Assembly (NCBI GenBank): GCA_022760735.1 | Contig: JAKELU010000004.1 | Coordinates: 80,583 to 144,582, forward strand | Direction of reading: 5' to 3' | DNA: 64,000 nt | Source of the DNA: Firmicutes bacterium FC7 | GTDB taxonomy: Bacteria; Bacillota; Clostridia; Tissierellales; Tissierellaceae | In this document: positions 37,312 to 45,892 of the stretch, piece by piece | Layout: every line of letters begins with the position of its first letter | How positions within the stretch are numbered: position 1 is the first letter of the stretch | Made by a program: the position numbers and the translations under genes | The notes under the pieces: generated by a model | Databases searched by the model: none | The model's input: only the letters and a program-made list of their open reading frames with translations | Told to the model about the DNA's origin: nothing

Positions 37312-37992
37312 ATGGAAGCATATTTAGATAGTTTGCTTAAATGCGTTTTATTTAAAAATATGGATAAAGAAGATATCAGTAAAGTTCTTAAAAATATTCC
37401 TAATAATATTCATAATTATAATATAGGTGACGTTATTGCCATTGAAGGAGAAAGTTGTGAGAGCGTAGGAATAATTTTAAGTGGAAATATCGAAATTCAT
37501 AAATCCTTTGCATCTGGTAAATTGGTAACCATAAACTATTTTGAAGCAGGAAATATTTTTGGAGAGGCATTGGTCTTTTCTGGAAAACACCAATATCCAG
37601 CTACAATTATATCAACTACAATCTCAACTCTCATGTTTATCGCTAGAGAAGATATTGTTAAACTTATGACATTAGATACTAGAGTTCTTAATAATTTTAT
37701 GGGTGTGTTGTCCGATAGAATACTAATGTTAAATCAGAGGTTGAGTAACTTAACACTTGATACAATTAGAAAAAAAATCGCTAATATCATATTAATTGAA
37801 TACAATAAGCAAAAAACAAATTATATTACCTTGCCTTATAGTCGTAAAAAAATGGCTGAAATGCTTAATATTCCTCGACCCTCTCTCTCTAGAGAATTAT
37901 CTAAAATGAAGGAAGAAGGGCTAATAGATTTTTATAAGAACAAGATTAAACTAATTAATGTTCAGGCATTAGAGGATACACTTTCAAAATAG
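37312..37992 (+). CDS. Crp/Fnr-family transcription regulator
   Basis: A 226-residue regulator. The cyclic-nucleotide-binding-like beta roll has IGDVIAIEGESCESVGIILSGNIEIHKS split over residues 35-65 and NYFEAGNIFGEALVFSG. The C-terminal winged helix has LPYSRKKMAEML and a recognition helix IPRPSLSRELSKMKEEG. No Fnr-type Cys cluster is seen, so it probably senses a small ligand. An upstream in-frame ATG (37300) overlaps the GGAGG site, so 37312 is preferred. It is next to yedE and may control it. Confidence 0.9.
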   Translation: MEAYLDSLLKCVLFKNMDKEDISKVLKNIPNNIHNYNIGDVIAIEGESCESVGIILSGNIEIHKSFASGKLVTINYFEAGNIFGEALVFSGKHQYPATIISTTISTLMFIAREDIVKLMTLDTRVLNNFMGVLSDRILMLNQRLSNLTLDTIRKKIANIILIEYNKQKTNYITLPYSRKKMAEMLNIPRPSLSRELSKMKEEGLIDFYKNKIKLINVQALEDTLSK

Positions 37993-38062
37993 CTTAATCA
38001 AATTTAACTGAAAGATAAGCCTATATTAGGATTATTAATTCTATCTATACTAAATTTACCAG

Positions 38063-38107
38063 TATTGAATAATTCTATTTCAATAAATCTCCTTTATTGT
38101 ATATACT
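38063..38107 (+). promoter_or_regulatory. Palindrome and promoter upstream of yedE
   Basis: TATTGAA (38063-38069) and TTCAATA (38079-38085) make a 23-base palindrome with a 9-base centre. Its right arm overlaps a weak -35 (TTCAAT, 38079-38084) that is 17 bases from TATACT (38102-38107). The place suggests a repressor or Crp/Fnr-family site. Confidence 0.45.
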
Positions 38108-38150
38108 TTAACTAGATTAGCAAATTTTTAACAATGAAGGAGGTTTTATT

Positions 38151-39248
38151 ATGGGAAGTAAACGAAAAATGTTTATCTTCGGAGGAATTATTGGAATTAT
38201 AGCAGCAATTCTAATGAAGCTGGGAAACCCAGGTAATATGGGTATGTGTATAGCCTGCTTCTGGAGAGATATCGCTGGTGCTTTAGGTCTTCATAAGGCT
38301 GGGGTTGTTCAATACATAAGGCCAGAAATAATAGGGATTATATTTGGTGCTTTTTCTATCTCATATTTAACTGGTGATTTTAAAGTAAAAGGTGGTTCTT
38401 CACCTCTAATTAGATTTATTTTGGGTTTTTTCTTAATGATTGGTGGTTTAGTATTTTTAGGTTGCCCTTTAAGAATGATTTTAAGACTAGCAAATGGAGA
38501 CTTAAACGCATTAGTTGGATTAATGGGTTACATAGCAGGTATATTTATAGGAGTTCAATTTCTAAAGAAAGGATATTCACTTGGAAAAAATTACGATCAA
38601 CCTAAGATTGCAGGATACCTATTCCCTATCTTTGCAGTAGTTCTTTTAATTTTCCTAGTAGTTAAACCAGCATTTATTCTATTTAGTACTGAAGGTCCTG
38701 GTTCTATGGCTGCTCCAGTAATTATTTCCTTATTAGCAGGTGCAATTGTAGGCATATGTCTGCAAAGAAGTAGAATTTGTACAGCTGGTGGTTTTAGAGA
38801 CTTGATTCTAATTAGAGATACTCATTTCTTATGGGGAATATTAGGAATATTTATATTTACTCTTATAGGTAATTTAGTTCTAAACTTTGAGAAATTTAAC
38901 TTTGGATTTACAGGACAACCAATTGCCCACAATGACTTTTTATTCAATTTCCTAGGCATGACACTTGTAGGTCTATGTTCTATATTACTAGGTGGTTGCC
39001 CAATTAGACAAACTATTCTTGCTAGTCAAGGGGATACTGATGCTGGAATTACTGTTATAGGATTAATAGTAGGAGCAGCTTTTGCTCATAACTTTGGACT
39101 TGCTGCCAGTGGAAATGGTGTGCCTACTAATGGAAAAATAGCAGTTATTATAGGTATTGTCTTTGTTTTAATCCTTGCTAGTTCGATAGTCTTAAATAAC
39201 GTTAAAAAAGTAAGTAAAGATTCAAAGGGGGTTTCTGCTAATGTGTAA
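38151..39248 (+). CDS. YedE-family selenium/sulfur transporter
   Basis: A 365-residue membrane protein with about ten segments. It has two YeeE/YedE half-repeats, each with the conserved Gly-Cys-Pro: FLGCPLRMILRLANGD near 103 and LLGGCPIRQTILASQGDTD near 280. A Cys-containing CLQRSRICTAGGFRD loop lies near 205. YedE proteins next to TusA-like and DUF3343 proteins are linked to selenium metabolism. A strong AAGGAGG precedes the ATG. Confidence 0.88.
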   Translation: MGSKRKMFIFGGIIGIIAAILMKLGNPGNMGMCIACFWRDIAGALGLHKAGVVQYIRPEIIGIIFGAFSISYLTGDFKVKGGSSPLIRFILGFFLMIGGLVFLGCPLRMILRLANGDLNALVGLMGYIAGIFIGVQFLKKGYSLGKNYDQPKIAGYLFPIFAVVLLIFLVVKPAFILFSTEGPGSMAAPVIISLLAGAIVGICLQRSRICTAGGFRDLILIRDTHFLWGILGIFIFTLIGNLVLNFEKFNFGFTGQPIAHNDFLFNFLGMTLVGLCSILLGGCPIRQTILASQGDTDAGITVIGLIVGAAFAHNFGLAASGNGVPTNGKIAVIIGIVFVLILASSIVLNNVKKVSKDSKGVSANV

Positions 39249-39450
39249 AATAGTAGATGCAAGAGGAAGATCCTGTCCAGAACCAGTAATAATGACAAAG
39301 AAAGCATTAGAATCAAATAGTGAAGGTGTTAATGTTATAGTTGACACTAATGTTGCTGTTGAAAATATAACTCGTTTTGCTAAAAGTAAGGGTTATGATG
39401 TTGAAGTTAAGGAAAATAACGATGACTTTGAATTAAATATCAGAAGGTAG
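39241..39450 (+). CDS. TusA-like sulfur/selenium carrier protein
   Basis: A 69-residue SirA/TusA-fold protein. It has the DARGRSCPEPVIMTKKAL motif with the carrier cysteine Cys13 in CPEP. It would hold a persulfide or perselenide. It overlaps the end of yedE by 8 bp, so the two are coupled. Confidence 0.92.
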   Translation: MCKIVDARGRSCPEPVIMTKKALESNSEGVNVIVDTNVAVENITRFAKSKGYDVEVKENNDDFELNIRR

Positions 39451-39457
39451 TTAAAAA

Positions 39458-39727
39458 ATGGAAAATTCTTGTTGTGTTGTTACTTTTGAAATTACTCAGC
39501 ATTCTTTAATATTTGAAAAGAAATTAAGAGATAATGGCTTTGAAGTTAAGCTTATGCCTGTACCTAGGGAACTTAGCTCTAGTTGTGGAATAGCAGCTTA
39601 TATAAACTGTGATGATAAAGCAAATATTCTATCTTTGTGTGAGGATGAAAATGTCATCTTTGAGAAATTTCATGAAGTAAACCTTAATAAAAGTAAATCT
39701 TGGTTTTTTAAACATCTAAAAAAGTAA
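39458..39727 (+). CDS. DUF3343 putative Se/S carrier protein
   Basis: An 89-residue DUF3343 protein. It has SCCVVTFEITQHSLIFEK at the start and the family PVPRELSSSCGIA loop with a conserved Cys near 48. These proteins occur with YedE and TusA in selenium-using bacteria. It is the last gene of the trio, 7 bp after the TusA-like gene. Confidence 0.88.
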   Translation: MENSCCVVTFEITQHSLIFEKKLRDNGFEVKLMPVPRELSSSCGIAAYINCDDKANILSLCEDENVIFEKFHEVNLNKSKSWFFKHLKK

Positions 39728-39747
39728 GACTTTTGTCTTACTTTTTT
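39719..39747 (+). terminator. Terminator of the yedE operon
   Basis: AAAAAGTAAGAC (39719-39730) and GTCTTACTTTTT form a 12-bp stem with loop TTTT, ending in a T-run. The stem overlaps the last codons of the DUF3343 gene. Confidence 0.9.
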
Positions 39748-39819
39748 CTTTATTTAACTAGATTTATTCAATTTATTAGTGTATCATATTCATTGGTTAA
39801 AAATAAGGAGGGGCTTTAA

Positions 39820-41208
39820 ATGAAATATGATGTAATTATTATAGGGGCTGGGCCTTGTGGAATATTTACAGCACTAGAAATGAAGAAAGCTAATTCTGAT
39901 ACTTCAATTCTACTACTTGAAAAGGGAAATTCCATTAAAAAGAGAATTTGCCCAAAAAGAAAAACCGGTGTATGTGTTGGCTGTAAGCCATGTAATATAA
40001 CAACAGGTTTTGCTGGTGCGGGAGCTTATTCTGATGGCAAATTATCTCTATCGCCTGATGTCGGTGGCAATCTTCCACAGTACTTAGGATATGAAGAAAC
40101 CCAAAGACTTATAAATTACGTTGATGATATATATTTACAATTTGGTGCAGACGAAACTATATATGGTGTTGATAAGAAGGAAGAAATTAGAAATATAAGA
40201 AGAAAAGCAATTAATGCAAACCTAAAATTGGTAGAATGTCCTATTAGACATATGGGGACCGAAGAAGGTTACAATATTTATTCCAGAATCCAGGAGTACT
40301 TGGAAGATCTTGGAGTAGAAATGAAGTTCAGAAACCCAGTAAAGGACATAATTGTGGATGAAAATAACACAATCAAAGGTGTAATAGCTGACAAAGAGTA
40401 TTTCTCAGATAAAGTTGTTTTAGCAGTAGGTCGTGAAGGCTCAGACTGGTTAAAAGACATATGTACTAAGCATAATATCCTAACTACTACTGGTGATGTA
40501 GATATAGGTGTTAGAGTAGAAACTAGAAATGAAATAATGGAAGAATTAAACAATGCCATGTATGAAAGCAAGCTAATTTATTATAGTGATACCTTCGATG
40601 ATAAGGTTAGAACCTTCTGCTCAAATCCAGGTGGAGAAGTTTCAACTGAATATTATGAAGGAAATCTTGCTGTTGTTAATGGTCATAGCTATAAATCAGA
40701 AGAATTAAAATCTGATAATACAAATTTTGCAATTTTAGTAACTAAGCACTTTACTAAACCATTTAACTCTCCTATTGAATATGGTATGCATATTGCACAA
40801 CTTGGGAATATGCTATCAGGAAATAAAGTATTAGTTCAAAGATATGGTGACTTTAAGAGAGGAAGAAGAACTACTGAAGAGAGACTAATGAGAAACAACA
40901 TAATACCTACCCTTAAAGATGCAGTTCCAGGAGATTTGAGCCTAGTTTTACCATATAGAATATTAAAGAGTATTGATGAGATGATAATTGCCCATGACCA
41001 AGTAACTCCAGGTCTAGCAAGTGATGAAACGTTGCTTTACGGTGTAGAGGTTAAGTTCTACTCTAACAAGGTCATTGTAGATAATAACTTCCAAACAAAT
41101 ATTAAAGGATTGTATGTTGGAGGAGACGGAGCTGGCCTTACAAGAGGTTTAATGCAGGCCAGTGTAAATGGACTAGTTTTGGCTAATATTCTAATAAATG
41201 GAAAATAA
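39820..41208 (+). CDS. FAD-dependent dehydrogenase of the COG2509 type
   Basis: A 462-residue flavoprotein. The N-terminal Rossmann motif is DVIIIGAGPCGIFTALE (4-20). Near 50 is a Cys-rich segment CPKRKTGVCVGCKPC, then FAGAGAYSDGKL. A second FAD-contact motif GLYVGGDGAGLTRGLMQA lies near the C-terminus. The family has no agreed substrate; it looks like a redox enzyme of the HI0933/ubiquinone-type fold. It has an AAGGAGG site and stands alone before the ABC exporter region. Confidence 0.82.
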   Translation: MKYDVIIIGAGPCGIFTALEMKKANSDTSILLLEKGNSIKKRICPKRKTGVCVGCKPCNITTGFAGAGAYSDGKLSLSPDVGGNLPQYLGYEETQRLINYVDDIYLQFGADETIYGVDKKEEIRNIRRKAINANLKLVECPIRHMGTEEGYNIYSRIQEYLEDLGVEMKFRNPVKDIIVDENNTIKGVIADKEYFSDKVVLAVGREGSDWLKDICTKHNILTTTGDVDIGVRVETRNEIMEELNNAMYESKLIYYSDTFDDKVRTFCSNPGGEVSTEYYEGNLAVVNGHSYKSEELKSDNTNFAILVTKHFTKPFNSPIEYGMHIAQLGNMLSGNKVLVQRYGDFKRGRRTTEERLMRNNIIPTLKDAVPGDLSLVLPYRILKSIDEMIIAHDQVTPGLASDETLLYGVEVKFYSNKVIVDNNFQTNIKGLYVGGDGAGLTRGLMQASVNGLVLANILINGK

Positions 41209-41211
41209 TTG

Positions 41212-41240
41212 TTGACAAATAAAAATAAACTTAATAAAAT
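41212..41240 (+). promoter_or_regulatory. Strong sigma-A promoter of the leader/ABC exporter operon
   Basis: TTGACA (41212-41217), 17 bases, TAAAAT (41235-41240). It starts only 4 bp after the stop codon of the flavoprotein gene and drives the leader ORF. Confidence 0.8.
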
Positions 41241-41274
41241 TAAAGTGTTGAATATTAAAAAGGAGGTCGTGAGA

Positions 41275-41349
41275 ATGTTAATGAATAATAAATTTAGATT
41301 AAGTTATGTTATAAATAATGATTCACGGCCTATGATTAATGTTCAATAA
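41275..41349 (+). CDS. 24-codon leader peptide of the ABC exporter operon
   Basis: A short ORF with AGGAGG (41261-41266) 8 bases before the ATG. The peptide ends NDSRPMINVQ. Its last codons (CCT ATG ATT AAT GTT CAA TAA) lie in the 5' arm of a hairpin that would compete with the terminator downstream. In Bacillus subtilis the bmrCD exporter is controlled by a translated leader (bmrB) in a comparable way; this peptide is shorter and is proposed as a functional analogue, not a homologue. Antibiotics that stall ribosomes would be the natural trigger. Confidence 0.7.
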   Translation: MLMNNKFRLSYVINNDSRPMINVQ

Positions 41350-41472
41350 ATAAGCTAAACATTACCATAGGCTCATACTGCCTATGGTTTTCGTCTCTTT
41401 TTTCTATACGCTAAAATTGACTATATTTTTATACTATATAAAACCATAGGTGTTTAAACCTATGGTTTTTTT
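41328..41472 (+). promoter_or_regulatory. Attenuator with an antiterminator and two tandem terminators
   Basis: Three structures use related arms. Antiterminator: GCCTATG (41328-41334) with CATAGGC (41366-41372), plus AATGTT (41338-41343) with AACATT (41358-41363). Terminator 1: ACCATAGGC (41364-41372) with GCCTATGGT (41380-41388), then a T-rich tract. Terminator 2: AAACCATAGGT (41441-41451) with ACCTATGGTTT (41458-41468), then a T7 run. The antiterminator and terminator 1 share CATAGGC, so only one can form. Confidence 0.7.
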
Positions 41473-41496
41473 ATTATGTTGACAGGAGGGGATATT

Positions 41497-43290
41497 GTGA
41501 AGGAGTTTAAAAAATTGTTGCAATTTGCAGATGGTTATAAGCTAATGTACCTACTTGGAATGATATCTATTATAATATCACAGGTCTTTAACACAATTGG
41601 ACCATTGATTATAAGCAATACTATTGATTCCATTGTTGGAAATAAACCAATAACATCTAACTTTTTTCAATTATTAGTGAATGTTATAGGCGGAAGAGAA
41701 TTTCTAGCTGCAAATTTATGGATTATGGGAATTATAATTGTTTTAAATACTGGATTAAGGGGTGTTTTCTTATATTTGAAGAATACTTTATCAAGTAAGT
41801 CTTCTGAGAATATTGCAATGAGAATAAGAAATAAGCTTTATGATCATATTCAAAGACTGCCATATGAATATCATGTAAAGGCAGACACTGGTGAACTAAT
41901 TCAAAAATGTACTTCAGATGTAGAAACAATAAGAAAATTTTTAGCCATACAGCTAGTTGAAGTAGCAGGTTCATTGTTTATGCTATTCTTTATTCTTTAT
42001 ATAATGTTGACACTAAACAAAACTATGGTGCTTATATCCTTTATTTTGGTACCTTTCATATTTAGCTTTGCGTTTATATTTTTTAAAAGAGTTCAAAGGG
42101 ATTTTGAAAAGGCAGATGAATCTGAAGCTAAACTATCGACTACACTTCAAGAAAATCTGACTGGCATAAGAGTTGTTAAGGCATTTGCAAGAGAAAAATA
42201 TGAAATGGATAAATTCAAATTAAGAAATACTGACTATAGAAATAAGGTCAATAAGTTAATTATAAATCTTGCAATGTACTGGTCAATTTCAGATTTCTTT
42301 AGCATTATCCAGGTAGCCCTTGTAGTAATCCTTGGAAGCTATTTTGTAATCTTAGATAAAATGTCTCTAGGAACTTTGATAGCGTTTGTGAGCTATGTGA
42401 ATATGATGATTTGGCCTATACGACAGATGGGAAGAACCCTTACAGACATGGGCAAGGCCACTGTATCAATAAAAAGAATAGATGAAATATTGGTAGAACC
42501 TATAGAAATATTAAAGGTAACTGGCGAAACTCCTAAGATTAATGGAAATATAGAATTTAATAGTGTGTCATTCAGCTATGATGATGGTATTCCGGTATTA
42601 AAGGGTATTTCCTTTAGTGTGAAGGCTGGTGAAACTATAGCTATTATAGGCTCAACAGGATCTGGTAAAAGTTCCTTGGTTCATCTTTTACCAAGATTAT
42701 ACGAGTATGATAGTGGTTCTATAAAAATAGATGGAATGGAGTTAAACACAATAGACAAATATTGGATTAGAAAAAATGTCGGTCTTGTGCTTCAAGAACC
42801 ATTTCTATATGCCAAGACAATTAAGGAGAATATTAAATTATCCGATCCATCAATGGCTGATGAAAGGGTATTTGAAGCTGCAAAGATAGCATCTATACAT
42901 GATGATATAATTTCCTTTGAAAATCAGTATGAAACCCTAGTTGGTGAAAGAGGCGTTTCCTTATCAGGAGGCCAAAAACAAAGAATGGCTATAGCTAGAA
43001 CAATAATAAATGAGTGCCCTATAGTTATATTTGATGACTCTCTTTCAGCAGTAGATACTGAAACAGATCTAGCAATTAGAAAATCCTTAAATTCAAGAAA
43101 GAATAAAGCAACAACAATCATTATTTCACACAGAATTTCTACTGTTTCTGAAGCAGATAAAATTCTAGTAATGGATAAAGGAAAAATAGTTCAAAGTGGT
43201 ACTCACGATGAACTGATAAATGAAGAAGGACTTTATAAGCGTATATATACAATTCAATCTTCTTTCGAGGAAGATGTAGAATTTGAATAG
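41497..43290 (+). CDS. Heterodimeric ABC exporter subunit, BmrC-like (degenerate site)
   Basis: A 597-residue fusion of six membrane helices and an ATPase domain. Walker A is GSTGSGKSS and the signature is LSGGQKQR. Walker B is IVIFDDSLSAVD, with Asp where the catalytic Glu would be, so its own site should be hydrolysis-deficient, as in BmrC or TM287. The start is GTG at 41497 after AGGAGGGG; an in-frame ATG at 41476 is too close to the terminator and lacks a ribosome site. It pairs with the next gene. Confidence 0.9.
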   Translation: MKEFKKLLQFADGYKLMYLLGMISIIISQVFNTIGPLIISNTIDSIVGNKPITSNFFQLLVNVIGGREFLAANLWIMGIIIVLNTGLRGVFLYLKNTLSSKSSENIAMRIRNKLYDHIQRLPYEYHVKADTGELIQKCTSDVETIRKFLAIQLVEVAGSLFMLFFILYIMLTLNKTMVLISFILVPFIFSFAFIFFKRVQRDFEKADESEAKLSTTLQENLTGIRVVKAFAREKYEMDKFKLRNTDYRNKVNKLIINLAMYWSISDFFSIIQVALVVILGSYFVILDKMSLGTLIAFVSYVNMMIWPIRQMGRTLTDMGKATVSIKRIDEILVEPIEILKVTGETPKINGNIEFNSVSFSYDDGIPVLKGISFSVKAGETIAIIGSTGSGKSSLVHLLPRLYEYDSGSIKIDGMELNTIDKYWIRKNVGLVLQEPFLYAKTIKENIKLSDPSMADERVFEAAKIASIHDDIISFENQYETLVGERGVSLSGGQKQRMAIARTIINECPIVIFDDSLSAVDTETDLAIRKSLNSRKNKATTIIISHRISTVSEADKILVMDKGKIVQSGTHDELINEEGLYKRIYTIQSSFEEDVEFE

Positions 43291-43301
43291 GCGGTGATAA
43301 C

Positions 43302-45119
43302 ATGGAACAGAATGAAAAAATAAATTATAGTATGAACCTAAACATATGGAAGGATTTTTTTAAGCTATTAAAACCCTATAAAGTAGATTTTATTAAACTA
43401 ACTACACTAAACGTATCACTTGGTATATTAGATAGCTCCTTTCCTATGTTCTCAAAATATGCCATAGATAACTTTGTTGCTAAAAAAAGCCTAGATGGAC
43501 TTGGAGTATATATTGCATTATATTTATTGGCAATAATTCTTATAAGTATTGTAATTTATGGTTTTATTGTCATGGCTGGAAAATTAGAAACAAAGATGGC
43601 TTATGATATAAGAGAAAAGGGCTTTAGAAAGCTTCAGGAACTTCCACTCTCCTTTTACGATAATAAGGCTGTTGGTTGGTTGTTGGCAAGAATGACTTCT
43701 GATATCAGTAGGTTATCTGAGACCATTTCCTGGGGTCTAGTAGATTTTTCCTGGGGACTAACTATGATGATAGGAGTAACAATCTACATGGTATTTTTAA
43801 ATTGGAAATTAGCATTGATAACTTTATCAGTAATTCCAATTTTAGCCGTAATAAGCGTATATTTTCAAAAGAAAATACTTATCGCACAAAGAGGCGTGAG
43901 GAAGATAAACTCACAAATTACTGGAGCTTATAATGAAGATATTCAAGGTGCAAAGACTACTAAAACACTTGTTAGAGAAGACATAAACCTTGAAGAGTTT
44001 TCAGCCCTAACAAATTCCCTAAAGGAAAAAGCAATTAGGGCTACAATTCTTTCTTCAATATATCTGCCTCTTGTTATAGGATTAGGCAGTGTTGGCACAG
44101 CTTTGGCCATTACCTTTGGTGGGAAATTTATAATGCTGGAGATAATATCCTATGGTACTTTAGTTGCATTTATATCCTATACTGCACAGTTCTTTGAACC
44201 TGTTAGACAGATGGCAGTTATCTTTGCTGAAGTACAAGCAGCACAGGCTTCTGCTGAGAGGGTATTTTCACTCCTTAATGAAGAGGTTACTATTCAAGAT
44301 AGTGAAGAAGTAATTGGAAAATATGGTGACATATTTAATCCTAAGAGGGAAAATTGGCCAGAAGTTATAGGCAAGGTTGAATTCAAGAACGTATCCTTCT
44401 CCTATAATAATGGAGAACAGGTACTGGACAATTTTAATTTAAGTGTAGAACCAGGCCAGACAGTAGCATTAGTAGGAGAAACTGGCTCTGGAAAATCAAC
44501 AATAGTAAACTTGTTCTGTAGGTTTTATGAGCCTACGAGTGGCGAGATTTTAATAGATGGAAAGAATTACAAAGAAATGCCTCAGACTTGGATTCATGAA
44601 AATTTAGGTTACGTCCTTCAATCTCCTCATCTTTTTAGCGGCACCATAAGCGAAAATATAAGATACGGTAAACTTGATGCTACTGATGATGAAATTGTAG
44701 AAGCAGCAAAGTTGGTAGATGCTCATGACTTTATAATGAATATGGAAAAGGGATATGATACAGAAGTAGGTGAAGGTGGTAGTCTTCTATCTACAGGACA
44801 AAAGCAGCTAATTTCCTTTGCTAGGGCAATTATTAGAAAGCCAAAGCTTTTCGTACTAGATGAAGCTACTTCTTCTATTGATACTGAAACTGAAAAAATA
44901 ATACAAGATGCAATACAGAAGGTATTAGAAGGAAGGACTAGTTTTGTCATAGCTCATAGACTTTCTACCATAAAAAATGCGGATAAAATATTAGTTATTA
45001 GAGATGGTAAGATAACTGAAGCAGGAAATCATAAAGAACTAATTAAGAAAAAGGGTTATTACTATAACCTATATACCAATCAGTTTATAGATGAACAGAG
45101 CAAGAATGTTCTAGGTTAA
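43302..45119 (+). CDS. Heterodimeric ABC exporter subunit, BmrD-like (catalytic site)
   Basis: A 605-residue ABC exporter half. It has six membrane helices, an insertion before the ATPase domain (NPKRENWPEVIG), Walker A GETGSGKST and Walker B LFVLDEATSSID with the catalytic Glu. The signature is LSTGQKQ, a change from LSGGQ that matches the degenerate site of heterodimers. Together the two subunits make one active and one silent ATP site. Family members expel drugs and peptides. It is 11 bp after its partner. Confidence 0.9.
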   Translation: MEQNEKINYSMNLNIWKDFFKLLKPYKVDFIKLTTLNVSLGILDSSFPMFSKYAIDNFVAKKSLDGLGVYIALYLLAIILISIVIYGFIVMAGKLETKMAYDIREKGFRKLQELPLSFYDNKAVGWLLARMTSDISRLSETISWGLVDFSWGLTMMIGVTIYMVFLNWKLALITLSVIPILAVISVYFQKKILIAQRGVRKINSQITGAYNEDIQGAKTTKTLVREDINLEEFSALTNSLKEKAIRATILSSIYLPLVIGLGSVGTALAITFGGKFIMLEIISYGTLVAFISYTAQFFEPVRQMAVIFAEVQAAQASAERVFSLLNEEVTIQDSEEVIGKYGDIFNPKRENWPEVIGKVEFKNVSFSYNNGEQVLDNFNLSVEPGQTVALVGETGSGKSTIVNLFCRFYEPTSGEILIDGKNYKEMPQTWIHENLGYVLQSPHLFSGTISENIRYGKLDATDDEIVEAAKLVDAHDFIMNMEKGYDTEVGEGGSLLSTGQKQLISFARAIIRKPKLFVLDEATSSIDTETEKIIQDAIQKVLEGRTSFVIAHRLSTIKNADKILVIRDGKITEAGNHKELIKKKGYYYNLYTNQFIDEQSKNVLG

Positions 45120-45125
45120 AAAAGT

Positions 45126-45165
45126 ATGCTTCACTTGTGGCAAAAACCTGCTACAAATGAAGCAT
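45126..45165. terminator. Bidirectional terminator between the ABC operon and the racemase
   Basis: ATGCTTCACTTGTGGC (45126-45141) and GCTACAAATGAAGCAT (45150-45165) pair over 16 positions (14 Watson-Crick pairs; the two differences are pairable as G-T or A-C). T-rich flanks lie on the plus strand. Confidence 0.8.
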
Positions 45166-45174
45166 TATTTTTAA

Positions 45175-45870
45175 TTATTCCTTTGCAATTTCTACTGCCC
45201 TACTTGCTAAAATATCCGTTGAAGATATAAATTTAAAATCCTTAAACTCATCTACTCTTGGACAAAATACTAAAGGTAGTTCAGTACAACCTAGAATTAC
45301 TGTATTTATTCCCTTCTCTATAAATTCACTTAAAAGATAATAAAGCTCTTCAGTTTTAAAATTGTAATTACCAGCTTTCACCTCATAGATTAAATTCAAA
45401 ACCGCTTTTTTTATTTCATCTTTAGGAACTATGACATCAATTCCTAAAGAATTAAGGTATTTTTCATAAACTCTACCCTCATAGGTACCAGTTGTTGCCA
45501 ATAACCCAATTTTACATTTTCCATAATTTTTTAAAATGTGTTTGCCTACTTCTTCTATCATATTTATTATTGGAATATCTGCCATTTCAGTCAATTCATC
45601 ATAGAAATAATGAGCAGTATTACATGGAATTACTATAAAATCTGCTCCTGCCGCTTTTAACCTTGTAACTCCCTCTATTAAAGCACTTATTGGGCTCTCA
45701 CCATTACCTAATATATAAGCGGTTCTATCTGGAATTTTAGGATTATTGTCAATTAATATATGGATATGATCTTGATCCTTTTCTGCTGGTGTTAAATCAA
45801 TTATCTTATTAAATAAATCTACAGTAGCTTTTGGTCCCATCCCACCTAATATACCTATTATCTTTTTCAT
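45175..45870 (-). CDS. Aspartate/glutamate racemase family protein
   Basis: A 231-residue Asp/Glu racemase. It has IGILGGMGPKATVDLF at the start and the two catalytic Cys in VIPCNTAHYF (about Cys85) and LGCTELPL (about Cys192). It interconverts L- and D-aspartate or glutamate without cofactor. ATG at 45870 follows GGAG; the frame extends 7 codons further. It lies just downstream of the symporter gene, so uptake and racemization of the same amino acid is likely. Confidence 0.9.
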   Translation of the reverse strand: MKKIIGILGGMGPKATVDLFNKIIDLTPAEKDQDHIHILIDNNPKIPDRTAYILGNGESPISALIEGVTRLKAAGADFIVIPCNTAHYFYDELTEMADIPIINMIEEVGKHILKNYGKCKIGLLATTGTYEGRVYEKYLNSLGIDVIVPKDEIKKAVLNLIYEVKAGNYNFKTEELYYLLSEFIEKGINTVILGCTELPLVFCPRVDEFKDFKFISSTDILASRAVEIAKE

Positions 45871-45892
45871 ATCACATTCTCCAATCAACAAA

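Noticed and set aside
41476-43290. ATG at 41476 as start of the first ABC subunit
   Set aside because: It lies 4 bases after the terminator T-run without a ribosome site, while GTG at 41497 follows AGGAGGGG.
45120-45174. Long inverted repeat considered as an insertion-sequence end
   Set aside because: It lies exactly between two convergent gene ends, has T-rich flanks and no transposase is near, so it is a terminator.
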